NCBI RefSeq assembly: GCF_001305965.1
Contig: NZ_JXQC01000003.1
Location: 3,124,861-3,188,860 of the forward strand
DNA from: Erythrobacter sp. SG61-1L
GTDB lineage: Bacteria > Pseudomonadota > Alphaproteobacteria > Sphingomonadales > Sphingomonadaceae
DNA: 64,000 bases
Direction of reading: 5' to 3'
This document shows, one piece after another, positions 52,792-61,648 of the stretch. Below the pieces are notes generated by a model. The model saw only the letters and a list, made by a program, of their open reading frames with translations, made no database searches and was not told the DNA's origin. The translations under genes and the position numbers were made by a program. Numbering within the stretch: position 1 is the first letter of the stretch; each line of letters starts with the position of its first letter.

Positions 52792-53498
52792 CCCTGGAAG
52801 ACCGGCTTGCCGCCGCAGAAGATGCCATTGGCCAGTTGCAGCACGATCTGGCTGTGCAGCAGGATATCGAAGCGATCCGCAAGCTGCAGATCAGCTATTG
52901 CTATTACATGGACAAGGGCCTGTATGACGAGGCGGTGGACTGCTTTGCCCCGGATGGCGAATTGCAGTTCATGGGCGGCATCTGGCGCGGCACGGACAGC
53001 ATCCGGCGGCTCTATTGCGGGCGGCTGCGCAACAGCTTCACCAACGGGATCAACGGCCCGGCCTATGGCATGATGTGCGAACACTGGCCCACGCAGGACG
53101 TGATTTCCGTCGCAATGGACCGGCAGAGCGCAAAGGGGCGCTGGCGCTGCACGCTGATGGGCGCACAGCATGACAGCAAGAAGGACACCAACCCACGCCT
53201 GCCGCGCCAGTGGTGGGAACATGGCATGTATGAAAACCGCTATGTCCGGCAGGATGGCGTGTGGAAGATCGCCTGCCATGCCTATCACCTGTTCACGCAG
53301 GTGGATTATGAAATGGGCTGGGCAGCGGCCAAACCGATCCCTTCGCCTTTCCTCACCGCAACCTTCCCGGAAGATCCGAACGGGCCGGACGAGATCAACG
53401 GCAATGCACATCCGGCCTGGCCGAACACCGATCTGGTGCCGTTCCACTATGTCCACCCGGTAACGGGAAAGCCGGTGGTGCCCGAAAACGCTTGCTGA
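52788..53498 (+). CDS. SnoaL/NTF2-like protein
   Basis: A 236-aa protein starting at ATG 52788 on the SDR stop. Its core has the SnoaL pattern: LQISYCYYMDKGLYDEAVDCFAPDGEL (in part), GIWRGTDSIRRLY and YENRYVRQDGVWKIACHAYHLF. It is longer than a single SnoaL domain owing to a Pro-rich C-terminal tail (PFHYVHPVTGKPVVPENAC). Members act as cyclases, isomerases or dehydratases; the SDR partner suggests a catabolic step. Confidence 0.85.
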   Translation: MTLEDRLAAAEDAIGQLQHDLAVQQDIEAIRKLQISYCYYMDKGLYDEAVDCFAPDGELQFMGGIWRGTDSIRRLYCGRLRNSFTNGINGPAYGMMCEHWPTQDVISVAMDRQSAKGRWRCTLMGAQHDSKKDTNPRLPRQWWEHGMYENRYVRQDGVWKIACHAYHLFTQVDYEMGWAAAKPIPSPFLTATFPEDPNGPDEINGNAHPAWPNTDLVPFHYVHPVTGKPVVPENAC

Positions 53499-53521
53499 TC
53501 TCAGCGCGAGTTAAACGGTTC

Positions 53522-53548
53522 GTCGCCAGAATGATGCGTTCTGGCGAC
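53522..53548. promoter_or_regulatory. inverted repeat between the SnoaL-like gene and the TonB receptor
   Basis: GTCGCCAGAA and TTCTGGCGAC form a perfect 10-bp inverted repeat with a 7-base spacer. No T-run follows, so it may be an operator or a hairpin that ends the SDR-SnoaL transcript. Confidence 0.4.
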
Positions 53549-53601
53549 AAATCGCCGTGCCGGGAAACAAAGCGATTGCAATTCTGCCGCAGGTGCGAAG
53601 A

Positions 53602-53619
53602 GACGTTATAACATCATAG
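53602..53619. promoter_or_regulatory. possible Zur half-site upstream of the receptor gene
   Basis: GACGTTATAACATCATAG starts 47 bases before the receptor ATG. Its left half resembles the TGTTATA arm of alphaproteobacterial Zur boxes; the right half is poor. Only a tentative call. Confidence 0.3.
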
Positions 53620-53648
53620 ACTCGCAGCTTGCAGGATTTCCCCTACCC

Positions 53649-55823
53649 ATGAAAACCCGTTCCGCATCGCTTTTGGCGGCCGCAACCATGCTCATCCCCT
53701 ATCAGCCCGCATTCGCTGCAGACATGGCGCAAACCACCCCGCAGGCCGCAGTGCAGGACAGTGCCGGCGATGGCGCGGCGGCGAACGATCCGCAGGCTGC
53801 GACCGCCCGCGCGGGCGATGATTATCACGGCGAAATCCTAGTCACTGCACCCGGCCTTGGCCGGCTGGACATGCTGGCCGGCACTTCGGTGATGGATGGC
53901 ACGGATCTGCAGCGTAATCTGGGCGCGGGCACGCTGGGCGATGTGCTGGAAAAGCTGCCCGGGGTTTCATCCACCAGCTTTGCCCCCGGCGTGTCGCGCC
54001 CGGTGCTGCGCGGCTTCACGGGCGAGCGCGTGCGCGTGCTGACCGACGGGATCGGTTCCATCGACGCGGCCAGCACCTCGGCCGACCATGCAGTGACGAT
54101 CGACCCACTGCTGACCGACCGGATCGAAGTGCTGCGCGGGCCGGCCGTGCTTCTTTATGGCAGCCAGGCGATCGGCGGCGCGGTGAACGTGATCGGCAAG
54201 CGCATCCCCCCGCGGGTGCCGGACGAGGCTGTGCATGTCGATGCGCTGGCAGCCGTGGATACGGCTGCGGACCGGCGCGAGATCGGCAGTTCGGTGGACG
54301 TCCCGCTGGGCAGTAATGTCGCCTTCCATGTGGATGGATCGTGGCGGAAGTCGGGCGATGTCCAGGTGCCGGGCTATGTCGCATCGGATACCTTGCGTTC
54401 CGAACTGCTCTCCGGGGCGGACCAGCTTGAGGATGACGGCTTCACCGAAGAAGCGGACGAAGTACGGGCCACTGCGAATCTGAAGGGCAAGCTGCCCAAC
54501 AGCCAGACCGAAACGACCAGCCTGGGCACCGGCATTGCCTTCTTCTCGGGCGAGAGCAACCTGGGCGTCTCCTTCGGCTATTTCGACACCAGTTACGGCG
54601 TGCCCGAAATGCCCGGCGTGCCCGATCCGCTGGATAGCGAGGCAGAAGAAGAAGCCCCCGTAACGATCGGCATGAAGCAGTATCGCGTCGATCTGCGCGG
54701 TGTGCTCGATCTGGGTGACGGGTTCTTTGACAAGCTGCAGACCCGCTGGGGCTGGTCGGACTATACTCACACCGAATTTGAAGGCGAGGAAACGGGCACC
54801 CGTTTCGACGTGACCGGGATCGAAGGCCGGCTGGAACTTGTCCAGTCGCAGCGCGGGGGCTGGGGCGGTTCGCTGGGCGCGCAATATTCGCACCAGAACT
54901 TCGAGGCGAATGGCGAGGAAGCCTTCGTCCCGCCCAGCAAGACCGATTCCTTCGCCCTGTTCGCAGTGCAGGAATTCGACCTGGCCCCCTTCGAAGTGGA
55001 AGCGGGCGGCCGTTACGAGCGGACCGACATCGACGTCTCCTCCCTTAACGAAGCGCGCGGCTTCGATACATTCTCCGGCGCCCTGGGCCTGTCTTTCGGG
55101 CTGAGCGAAGGGCTGCGCATCGGCATCAACGGTTCCCGCGCGGAACGCGCGCCTTCGGTGCAGGAATTGTTCGCCGACGGGCCGCATGTGGCCACCCAGC
55201 AATATGAGCTGGGCAGTCCGGAGCTGACGAAGGAAGGCGCCTGGGGCCTGGAAGGCTATCTGCGCGGCACCGTGGCCGGCGCGACGGTGAGCTTCAGCGT
55301 CTACCAGAACTGGTTCGACGGGTTCATCTTCCTGTCGGAAGCCGGCACGGAGGAAGACGGGCTGCCCGTCTATGAATTCCTCCAGCAGGATGCGAAGCAC
55401 TTCGGGATCGAGGGCGAGATCAGCGCTCCGATCTACAAGAGTTCGGGCTTTGCCCTGCTGGCCGACCTGCGCGGCGATTATGTGCGCGCCACTCTGGCCG
55501 ACGGCACGCCGGTGCCGCGCATTCCGCCGCTCAGCCTGACAGGTGCGCTTGAAGCGCAGATCGGCGATTTCGATGCGCGGGCCGAAGTGGAATGGTATGA
55601 CAAGCAGGACCGACTGGCCCCGCTCGAAACGCCGACCGACAGTTTCGCCCTCACCAATCTCTCGCTCGCCTGGCATCCGCTCAGCGGGGCGGACAACGTC
55701 ACGCTGATGCTGCAGGCGGACAATATCTTTAATGTGGAAGGCCGGCGCCATGCCAGCTTCACCAAGGACTTCGTGCCTTTGACGGGTCGCAATTTCCGTC
55801 TGAGCATGAAGGCGAGTTTCTAG
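53649..55823 (+). CDS. TonB-dependent receptor, ZnuD-like
   Basis: A 724-aa outer-membrane receptor. The signal peptide ends near AFAAD. The TonB-box-like EILVTAP and the plug (DVLEKLPGVSSTSFAPGVSR, then PVLRGFTGERVRVLTDGIG) are followed by a beta-barrel ending in the C-terminal Phe of SMKASF. VTIGMKQYRVDLRG resembles ZnuD zinc receptors, but the loop before it is acidic (DSEAEEEAPV) rather than His-rich. Zinc or another metal complex is the likely cargo; haem or a siderophore cannot be excluded. Confidence 0.88.
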   Translation: MKTRSASLLAAATMLIPYQPAFAADMAQTTPQAAVQDSAGDGAAANDPQAATARAGDDYHGEILVTAPGLGRLDMLAGTSVMDGTDLQRNLGAGTLGDVLEKLPGVSSTSFAPGVSRPVLRGFTGERVRVLTDGIGSIDAASTSADHAVTIDPLLTDRIEVLRGPAVLLYGSQAIGGAVNVIGKRIPPRVPDEAVHVDALAAVDTAADRREIGSSVDVPLGSNVAFHVDGSWRKSGDVQVPGYVASDTLRSELLSGADQLEDDGFTEEADEVRATANLKGKLPNSQTETTSLGTGIAFFSGESNLGVSFGYFDTSYGVPEMPGVPDPLDSEAEEEAPVTIGMKQYRVDLRGVLDLGDGFFDKLQTRWGWSDYTHTEFEGEETGTRFDVTGIEGRLELVQSQRGGWGGSLGAQYSHQNFEANGEEAFVPPSKTDSFALFAVQEFDLAPFEVEAGGRYERTDIDVSSLNEARGFDTFSGALGLSFGLSEGLRIGINGSRAERAPSVQELFADGPHVATQQYELGSPELTKEGAWGLEGYLRGTVAGATVSFSVYQNWFDGFIFLSEAGTEEDGLPVYEFLQQDAKHFGIEGEISAPIYKSSGFALLADLRGDYVRATLADGTPVPRIPPLSLTGALEAQIGDFDARAEVEWYDKQDRLAPLETPTDSFALTNLSLAWHPLSGADNVTLMLQADNIFNVEGRRHASFTKDFVPLTGRNFRLSMKASF

Positions 55824-55828
55824 GTTCT

Positions 55829-55920
55829 CGTCATTGCGAGGAGGCAAAGCCGACGCGGCAATCCAGAGCCCAACGTGACGCCCTGGATTGCCGCGCGACC
55901 TGCGGTCGCTCGCAATGACG
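55829..55920. repeat. long composite palindrome, CGTCATTGCGAG family
   Basis: Outer arms CGTCATTGCGAG and CTCGCAATGACG enclose inner arms CGGCAATCCAG and CTGGATTGCCG. It follows the receptor stop by a few bases. Confidence 0.8.
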
Positions 55921-56027
55921 AAGGGCGACGAATCGCGGAAAAGGCTAACTACCAACACCCGCTCAGGATGAGCGGACATTGTTGAGTGGAGAGAGGGGTC
56001 GAGTGGGGAGAGGGTTCGGGCGAAGCC

Positions 56028-56582
56028 TCAAAGCTTGGGCAGCGTAACTCCGCGCTGGCCCATATATTTGCCTGACCGGTCGGCATAGCTCTGCTCGCAG
56101 GATTCATTGCCCTGCAGGAACAGGAACTGGCAGGCGCCTTCGTTGGCGTAAATCTTTGCAGGCAGCGGCGTGGTGTTGGAAAATTCCAGCGTCACATGGC
56201 CTTCCCATTCCGGTTCCAGCGGAGTGACGTTCACGATGATGCCGCAGCGGGCATAAGTGCTCTTGCCCAGGCAGATCACCAGCACGTCGCGCGGGATGCG
56301 GAAATATTCCACCGTGCGCGCCAGCACGAAGCTGTTGGGCGGGATCACGCAGACATCGGTCTTCACATCCACGAAGCTGTTGGACGAGAAATCCTTCGGA
56401 TCGACGATGGCGTTGTGGACATTGGTGAAGATCTTGAACTCATCCGCCACGCGCGCGTCATAGCCATAGGATGACAGGCCGTAGCTGATGCAGCCATCGT
56501 TCTGCTGGCGCTCCACGAAGGGCTCGATCATGCCGCTGTGGCGGGCTTCTTTCCGGATCCACCGGTCGCTGAGAATCGACAT
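56028..56582 (-). CDS. dcd: dCTP deaminase
   Basis: Dcd deaminates dCTP to dUTP, supplying the dTTP pathway. The 184-aa protein starts at ATG 56582. It has the family core [23 protein letters not shown] (given in part) with the catalytic Glu in [21 protein letters not shown], and a C-terminal [14 protein letters not shown]. The gene stands alone between the repeat-rich regions. With nrdA and nrdB it adds to the window's nucleotide genes. Confidence 0.95.
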   Translation of the reverse strand: MSILSDRWIRKEARHSGMIEPFVERQQNDGCISYGLSSYGYDARVADEFKIFTNVHNAIVDPKDFSSNSFVDVKTDVCVIPPNSFVLARTVEYFRIPRDVLVICLGKSTYARCGIIVNVTPLEPEWEGHVTLEFSNTTPLPAKIYANEGACQFLFLQGNESCEQSYADRSGKYMGQRGVTLPKL

Positions 56583-56709
56583 GGTGGAGTGATTCACCAC
56601 CCGTGGCGCGGGGGCAAGGGGGCAGGTGACATGTCTGCCGGAATTATGGGGTGTGGGCGCCTGATTCCGTAACTCCTTCCGTAACCCCGCGCCCCATTTC
56701 CAACCTCCG

Positions 56710-56798
56710 TTCACCCTGAGCCTGTCGAAGGGCACGCGCGACATTCGCCCATGTAGCTGGCCGTATCGCGTGGCCTTCGACAGGCTCAGGCTGAGCGT
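56710..56798. repeat. inverted pair of CTGAGCCTGTCGAAGG repeats
   Basis: TTCACCCTGAGCCTGTCGAA with GGGCACGCGCG (from 56710) and CGCGTGGCCTTCGACAGGCT with CAGGCTGAGCG (from 56768) are in opposite orientation about 28 bases apart and can form one large hairpin. It lies between dcd and the epimerase gene. Confidence 0.75.
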
Positions 56799-56804
56799 GT
56801 GTTG

Positions 56805-57803
56805 TTATTGGCTGTGATATTCCCGGAACCATTCCACGAAGCGGGGCACGCCCACTTCAATCGGGGTGGTGGGTTCATAGCCCAGATCGGCGCGGATCGC
56901 CTCGATGTCGGCGAAGGTCTTGTGCACGTCGCCCGGCTGCATCGGCAGCATTTCCAGTTCCGCCTTGCGGCCGCAGGCATCTTCCAGCAGCCCGATGACC
57001 TTCATCAGCGGCTCGCTGCGGTGATTGCCGATATTGTAGAGCGCATGGGGCTTTGTGCTGCCGCCGGCTTTTTCCGCATCGTCATCGGCAGGCGGGTGGT
57101 CCAGCGCGGCGACCACGCCGGTCACGATATCGTCGATATAGGTGAAGTCGCGATACATGTCCCCGTGGTTGAACACGGGGATCGGCTGCCCCTTCAGGAT
57201 CGCGGAAGTGAACTTCCACATGGCCATGTCGGGCCTGCCCCACGGGCCATAGACCGTGAAGAAGCGCAGGCCGGTCAGCGCAATGCGATAGAGATGGGCA
57301 TAGCTTTCGCTCATCAGCTCGTCCGCCCGCTTGGTCGCGGCATAGAGCGAGACGGGATGGTCCGCCCGGTCCTCCACCGAAAAGGGCAGCTTGGCATTGC
57401 CGCCATAGACGGAGCTGGAGCTGGCATAGACCATATGCTCCGTCCCCCGGTGCCGGGCCAGTTCCAGCAGGTTGAGATGCCCCACCAGATTGGCGCTGGC
57501 ATATTCATGCGGATGTTCGATCGAATAACGCACTCCTGCCTGCGCGCCCAGATGGACGATCCGGTCGAACTCCAGCCCGGCCAGCGCGGTGGCAAGCCCC
57601 GCCATGTCGGAGAAATCGAGCGCCAGCGAGTGGAAGCGGTTGCCGCCCATACCTTCCAGCCGGGCAATGCGCGCCTGTTTCAGCGAGACGGGGTAATAGG
57701 AATTGAAATTATCGATCCCGATCACGCCGTCGCCGCGCGCCAGCAGCCGTTCGGACACAGCCGCGCCGATGAAACCCGCCGCCCCGGTTACCAATACACG
57801 CAT
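56805..57803 (-). CDS. NAD-dependent epimerase, UDP-glucuronate 4-epimerase-like
   Basis: A 332-aa extended SDR. The NAD motif is GAAGFIGAAV near residue 7, the catalytic Tyr/Lys are in YAATKRADE, and VYGPWGRPDMAMWKFT is the signature of UDP-glucuronate/UDP-galacturonate epimerases. It supplies a sugar nucleotide for surface polysaccharide. The neighbouring sugar transferase and hydrolase make an exopolysaccharide role plausible. The substrate pair is inferred from family. Confidence 0.9.
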   Translation of the reverse strand: MRVLVTGAAGFIGAAVSERLLARGDGVIGIDNFNSYYPVSLKQARIARLEGMGGNRFHSLALDFSDMAGLATALAGLEFDRIVHLGAQAGVRYSIEHPHEYASANLVGHLNLLELARHRGTEHMVYASSSSVYGGNAKLPFSVEDRADHPVSLYAATKRADELMSESYAHLYRIALTGLRFFTVYGPWGRPDMAMWKFTSAILKGQPIPVFNHGDMYRDFTYIDDIVTGVVAALDHPPADDDAEKAGGSTKPHALYNIGNHRSEPLMKVIGLLEDACGRKAELEMLPMQPGDVHKTFADIEAIRADLGYEPTTPIEVGVPRFVEWFREYHSQ

Positions 57804-57866
57804 GAGAAACCCCTCTACAGGCGGCCCTGCTAGCGCCGAACCCCTAGGACGTGGTTAAGGCGTGGC

Positions 57867-58757
57867 TCAGTCGCTGAGGAACTCATAGCGGAAAACATCG
57901 CCGTCGCGCTTCACCTTTCCGGCGGAGGAGCGGCGGAAATGGGCCGGGAAGCAGATCGTATCCGTATCGGCCACGCGCTGCATTACCGCCTTGCGGGTGC
58001 GGCTGGCGGCTGGTGCATCCATGTCGAAGGCGAAAGGCAGGTCAGGCCGGATCAGTTGCACCGGATGGTGGATCACGTCGCCCCAGAAGATGCCGGGCGC
58101 CCCGCCATGCTGGGCATTGATGGTGCAGCAGCCGGGCGAATGGCCGAAGGCCGGCTCCAGCCAGATGCCCTTGCCGATCTCGCGGTGGATGACGCGGTCC
58201 TCGTCCACGATCTCGCCCATGCCGGCTTCCATTACGGGCACGATGGAATCGAGGAAGGCCTCATTATGCAATTCCTCGCCTTGCGGGTTCTGCTGGAAAT
58301 ATTCGAAGTCGCGGCGGCTGAAGAGATAACGGGCATTCTGGAATGTGGGCACCCACTTGCCGTTCTCCAGCCGCGTGTTCCAGCCGACATGATCGAAGTG
58401 CAGGTGTGTGCACATCACCAGATCGATGTCGCCCGGCTCGAACCCGGCGGCGCGCAGGTTTTCCAGATAGCGCGTGTCGAGCTGGTGGACTTCAGGCAGG
58501 CCACGGTTCTTGTGATTGCCGCAGCAGGTGTCGACCAGGATGGTCAGCCCATCCACTTCGATCACCCAGCTATGGACGGAAAAGGTCATCAGCGCGGCTT
58601 CGGGATCGGCGCAGATCTCGTCGGGCTGATCGTACCAACGCATCAGGCGCGTCAGGTCTTCCGCGGTGGTTCCGGGAAGCTGGCTCAGCAGCGGAACCGG
58701 GCTGTCCATCTCGTGGACCTTGTGCACGGTGATGTTGCCCAGCCTGATTGGCGCCAT
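57867..58757 (-). CDS. MBL-fold metallo-hydrolase
   Basis: A 296-aa protein starting at ATG 58757 behind GGGAGAGAGACG. The zinc ligands are in THLHFDHVGW (H-x-H-x-D-H), with FGHSPGCC, IFWGDVIHHP and FPAHF as the other metal-ligand regions. This places it in the lactonase/glyoxalase II-like branch of the family. The product is cytosolic. The substrate is unknown; AHL lactonase, thioesterase and detoxification roles are options. Confidence 0.88.
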   Translation of the reverse strand: MAPIRLGNITVHKVHEMDSPVPLLSQLPGTTAEDLTRLMRWYDQPDEICADPEAALMTFSVHSWVIEVDGLTILVDTCCGNHKNRGLPEVHQLDTRYLENLRAAGFEPGDIDLVMCTHLHFDHVGWNTRLENGKWVPTFQNARYLFSRRDFEYFQQNPQGEELHNEAFLDSIVPVMEAGMGEIVDEDRVIHREIGKGIWLEPAFGHSPGCCTINAQHGGAPGIFWGDVIHHPVQLIRPDLPFAFDMDAPAASRTRKAVMQRVADTDTICFPAHFRRSSAGKVKRDGDVFRYEFLSD

Positions 58758-59180
58758 CGTCTCTCTCCCCAATTCCCACTGTCTGTTTTCTTTGCGCATA
58801 GACCATTCGCAGCGAGCGGCGAAGCGGAATAGGACAATGCTGCACGCGCAAAAATCCGTGCTGCACGATGATGCGCGCCATTATTCGGACGGACACTTGT
58901 ATGCTGCGGTGCCCTGGGGCGCGAAGCCGCGAGATGTGTCCGATTGTGTCAAAGCTAGGTTTGACCGGGATTTGTTCGATCAAGTCCGAATTCAACAAAA
59001 TGACATTAAAGTCATGCAGTTGCAGTCTGCGGGGCGGCAGAGGCGCGCGATGGGCGCAACTCCATTCGTCCCGTAAAAGAGGGTAAACATCTAATTTGCG
59101 TTCTTGCGTAACCCTCTCGAATGATAACGGGTGCATCACGCATCAGCCGATGGTGCAACGCAGCGAAGAGCCGAAAGACC
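58758..59180. other. 423-bp non-coding region between divergent MBL and sugar transferase genes
   Basis: No gene is credible. The right half is lower in GC than its surroundings and contains the inverted repeat ATGAC-N6-GTCAT (59000-59015). The divergent genes on either side make a shared promoter region likely. I could not identify a strong -35/-10 pair. Confidence 0.55.
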
Positions 59181-60656
59181 ATGGATGGGTATGACAGAAC
59201 TGCCCTGGAAAGGGAGTTCGGCCAGATAGTACATTGTCCGGCCGCCCCGGCGCTCGGCCCTCCGATGGCGGAGGGTGGGGCGCACCCTATCGCAGGCGAA
59301 ATTGAACTGCGTCTCGAGAAATTGCGCGGGACCAGGATCAAGCGCCGGCTGCTGGCGGTCGCGCTCGTCGTATCCGATATGATCGCTTGCCTTGTCGCTG
59401 TGCTGCTCAGCCAGCTGGCCTATGGCGCTCCTCTGAATCTGGCGGTTGCGGGCACTGTGCTGGGCGTCACTTTCCCGGTCTATTTCCTCGCCGGTCTGCA
59501 GACCGGGGCGCATAATCCGTCGGTTGCGCATCGGGCCGGAGCCAGCATCCGCAGTGCTGGCATTGCCTTTGCCGTGACTGCGGCGATCTTCTTCTTCGCC
59601 CTTTTCGCTACGAAGCTGGGCGCGCAGGTTTCGCGCCTGCAGGTGGGGCAGACCCTGCTGATCTGCCTCGTGCTGGGCACGGCGGCCCGCTATGCCATCG
59701 CACAGCGAGCGCAGCGGATGCTGGGGCCGAAGCCCTTTGCCGATCTGTGCATCTATGACGACGTGCCCATGCGCGGCGCGCGCGGCCCCGGCGCGATCCG
59801 CGCGGTGGAAGCAGGGCTGGTTCCCAATCTGGCGCGGCCGGAAATGGTCAGCCGTCTGGGCGCCCTGGCGCGCGGAATGGACCGGGTGGTGGTGCATTGT
59901 TCCACCGAACGGCGTGAGGCATGGAGTCGCGCGCTCAAATGCGTGGACATCCGGTCGGAAATCGTGATGCCGGAACTGACCGGGCTGATGCCGCTGGATA
60001 TCCGCCATCGCAATGGCGAGGTCAGCCTCGTGCTCGCCAATGGCCCGCTGCGCTGGCACCAGCGGCTGATGAAGAACCTGTTCGATCGCGCGGTGGCCGC
60101 TGTCGCGCTGGTGCTGTGCCTGCCGCTGATGGGGCTGATCGCGCTGGCGGTGAAGCTGGACAGCCCCGGCCCGGTGCTGTTCGGGCAGGAACGGATCGGG
60201 CTGGGCAACCGCCATTTCAAGATCTGGAAGTTCCGCACCATGCGCGCAGAACATACCGATCATCGCGGTGATGTTTCCACCGAGCGGGGCGATTACCGGA
60301 TCACCCGGCTGGGCGCCTTTCTGCGCAACACCAGCCTCGATGAACTGCCACAGCTGTATAACGTGCTGATCGGGCAGATGAGCATTGTCGGCCCGCGGCC
60401 CCATGCCGCCGGATCGCGGGCGGAACAGCTGCTGTTCTGGGACATCGACGAGCGCTACTGGTATCGCCACTCGATCAAGCCGGGGCTGACCGGTCTCGCA
60501 CAGGTGCGCGGCCTGCGCGGGGCGACGCTCAAGCGTTGCGATTTTGAGCAGCGCCTGTTTGCCGATCTCGAATATGTGGCGAATTGGTCCCTGCTCAGTG
60601 ACCTGCTGATCATCTTCAAGACCTTTCAGGTGCTGGTCCACCGCAACGCCTTCTGA
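59181..60656 (+). CDS. undecaprenyl-phosphate sugar (phosphoglycosyl) transferase
   Basis: A 491-aa membrane protein of the polyprenyl-phosphate hexose-1-phosphate transferase class (GumD/WbaP-like) that starts exopolysaccharide repeat-unit synthesis. Four N-terminal membrane segments (residues ~55-180) precede a soluble CoA-binding-like domain and the C-terminal Bac_transf domain with [36 protein letters not shown] and SIVGPRP. The start is ATG 59181; an upstream extension lacks domain support. Sugar specificity cannot be read from the sequence. Confidence 0.93.
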   Translation: MDGYDRTALEREFGQIVHCPAAPALGPPMAEGGAHPIAGEIELRLEKLRGTRIKRRLLAVALVVSDMIACLVAVLLSQLAYGAPLNLAVAGTVLGVTFPVYFLAGLQTGAHNPSVAHRAGASIRSAGIAFAVTAAIFFFALFATKLGAQVSRLQVGQTLLICLVLGTAARYAIAQRAQRMLGPKPFADLCIYDDVPMRGARGPGAIRAVEAGLVPNLARPEMVSRLGALARGMDRVVVHCSTERREAWSRALKCVDIRSEIVMPELTGLMPLDIRHRNGEVSLVLANGPLRWHQRLMKNLFDRAVAAVALVLCLPLMGLIALAVKLDSPGPVLFGQERIGLGNRHFKIWKFRTMRAEHTDHRGDVSTERGDYRITRLGAFLRNTSLDELPQLYNVLIGQMSIVGPRPHAAGSRAEQLLFWDIDERYWYRHSIKPGLTGLAQVRGLRGATLKRCDFEQRLFADLEYVANWSLLSDLLIIFKTFQVLVHRNAF

Positions 60657-60675
60657 GCGCGAAGTTCGGCAGCCC

Positions 60676-61551
60676 TTATCGCGGCAGGCCCTGCTTCGCC
60701 GTGCCCCAGCCTTTCAGCGCCTTGTCCTCTGCCCGTTCCAGCAGCTTGGCGGCATCAGCCAACCCATAGCGTTTCGCTTCCTTCATACCCGCAAGTTCCT
60801 CCCAACTGACCGGCGCGGCGACCGGCGCCCCCTTGCGGGCGCGAGGGGAATAGGGGGCAATTGCTGTGGAGCCGCGCGTGTTGCGCAGCCAGTCGATGAA
60901 GATCTTCCCCTTGCGCTTTTCCTTGCTCATCGTGGCCGTGAAGCGATCGGGCTGTTCTTCGGCCAGCGCCCTGGCGAAACCTTCGGCAAATCCGCGATGT
61001 TCGTCCCATGTGGCGCCGGGGGTGAGTGGCACCACGACATGCACGCCCTTGCCGCCGGTCAGCATGGCAAAACTGGCTAGGCCCAGCCGTTCCAGCCGGG
61101 CGCGGATTTCCGCGGCAGTGGCCGCGACCTCGGCAAAGCCCAGCCCTTCGGCGGGATCGAGATCGAACACCATCCGGTCGGGCTTCTCCACGTCCTCTGC
61201 ATGACTGGCCCAGAGGTGAAACTCCACGGTGCCCATCTGCACGCATTCCAGAATGCCCTCGGCGTTCTCGAGATAGAGGTAAGGCTCCACATCGCCCTCT
61301 TTCTCCGCAATCGTCTCGCTCAGCACATGCGGGCCGAAGCTGCCCGTATGGTGTTTCTGGAAGAAGCAGTGCTGTGCGATGCCTTGCGGACAGCGCACAA
61401 GGCTCACCGGCCGCCCGGCAAGAAAAGGCAGCATGGCCGGGGCAATCGCGCGGAAGTAATCGGCCAGATCGCCCTTGGTGAATGCGTCTTCGGGGAACAC
61501 CACCCGGTCCCGGCTGGTGATCTCCACCTCATCGCCTGTGGGGCGCGTCAT
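60676..61551 (-). CDS. LigD-type polymerase domain (stand-alone NHEJ primase-polymerase)
   Basis: A 291-aa protein matching the polymerase (POL) domain of bacterial LigD: PVSLVRCPQG near the N-terminus, FQKHHTGSFGPHV, MVFDLDPAEGLGF with the catalytic Asp pair, MLTGGKGVHVVVPL, and IFIDWLRNTRGSTAIAPYS. It can fill in gaps at broken ends. No Ku, ligase or phosphoesterase domain is attached or adjacent. A separate LigD elsewhere or a stand-alone repair polymerase are both possible. Confidence 0.92.
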   Translation of the reverse strand: MTRPTGDEVEITSRDRVVFPEDAFTKGDLADYFRAIAPAMLPFLAGRPVSLVRCPQGIAQHCFFQKHHTGSFGPHVLSETIAEKEGDVEPYLYLENAEGILECVQMGTVEFHLWASHAEDVEKPDRMVFDLDPAEGLGFAEVAATAAEIRARLERLGLASFAMLTGGKGVHVVVPLTPGATWDEHRGFAEGFARALAEEQPDRFTATMSKEKRKGKIFIDWLRNTRGSTAIAPYSPRARKGAPVAAPVSWEELAGMKEAKRYGLADAAKLLERAEDKALKGWGTAKQGLPR

Positions 61552-61648
61552 GCCTGGCCTCCCTTCCGGCGCAGTTTAGCCCCTCAATCCCCAGCCGCAA
61601 ACGGCTTGCCGGTGGACGCACGTTAGCAGTTGCGGCAAGGATGGGCGC

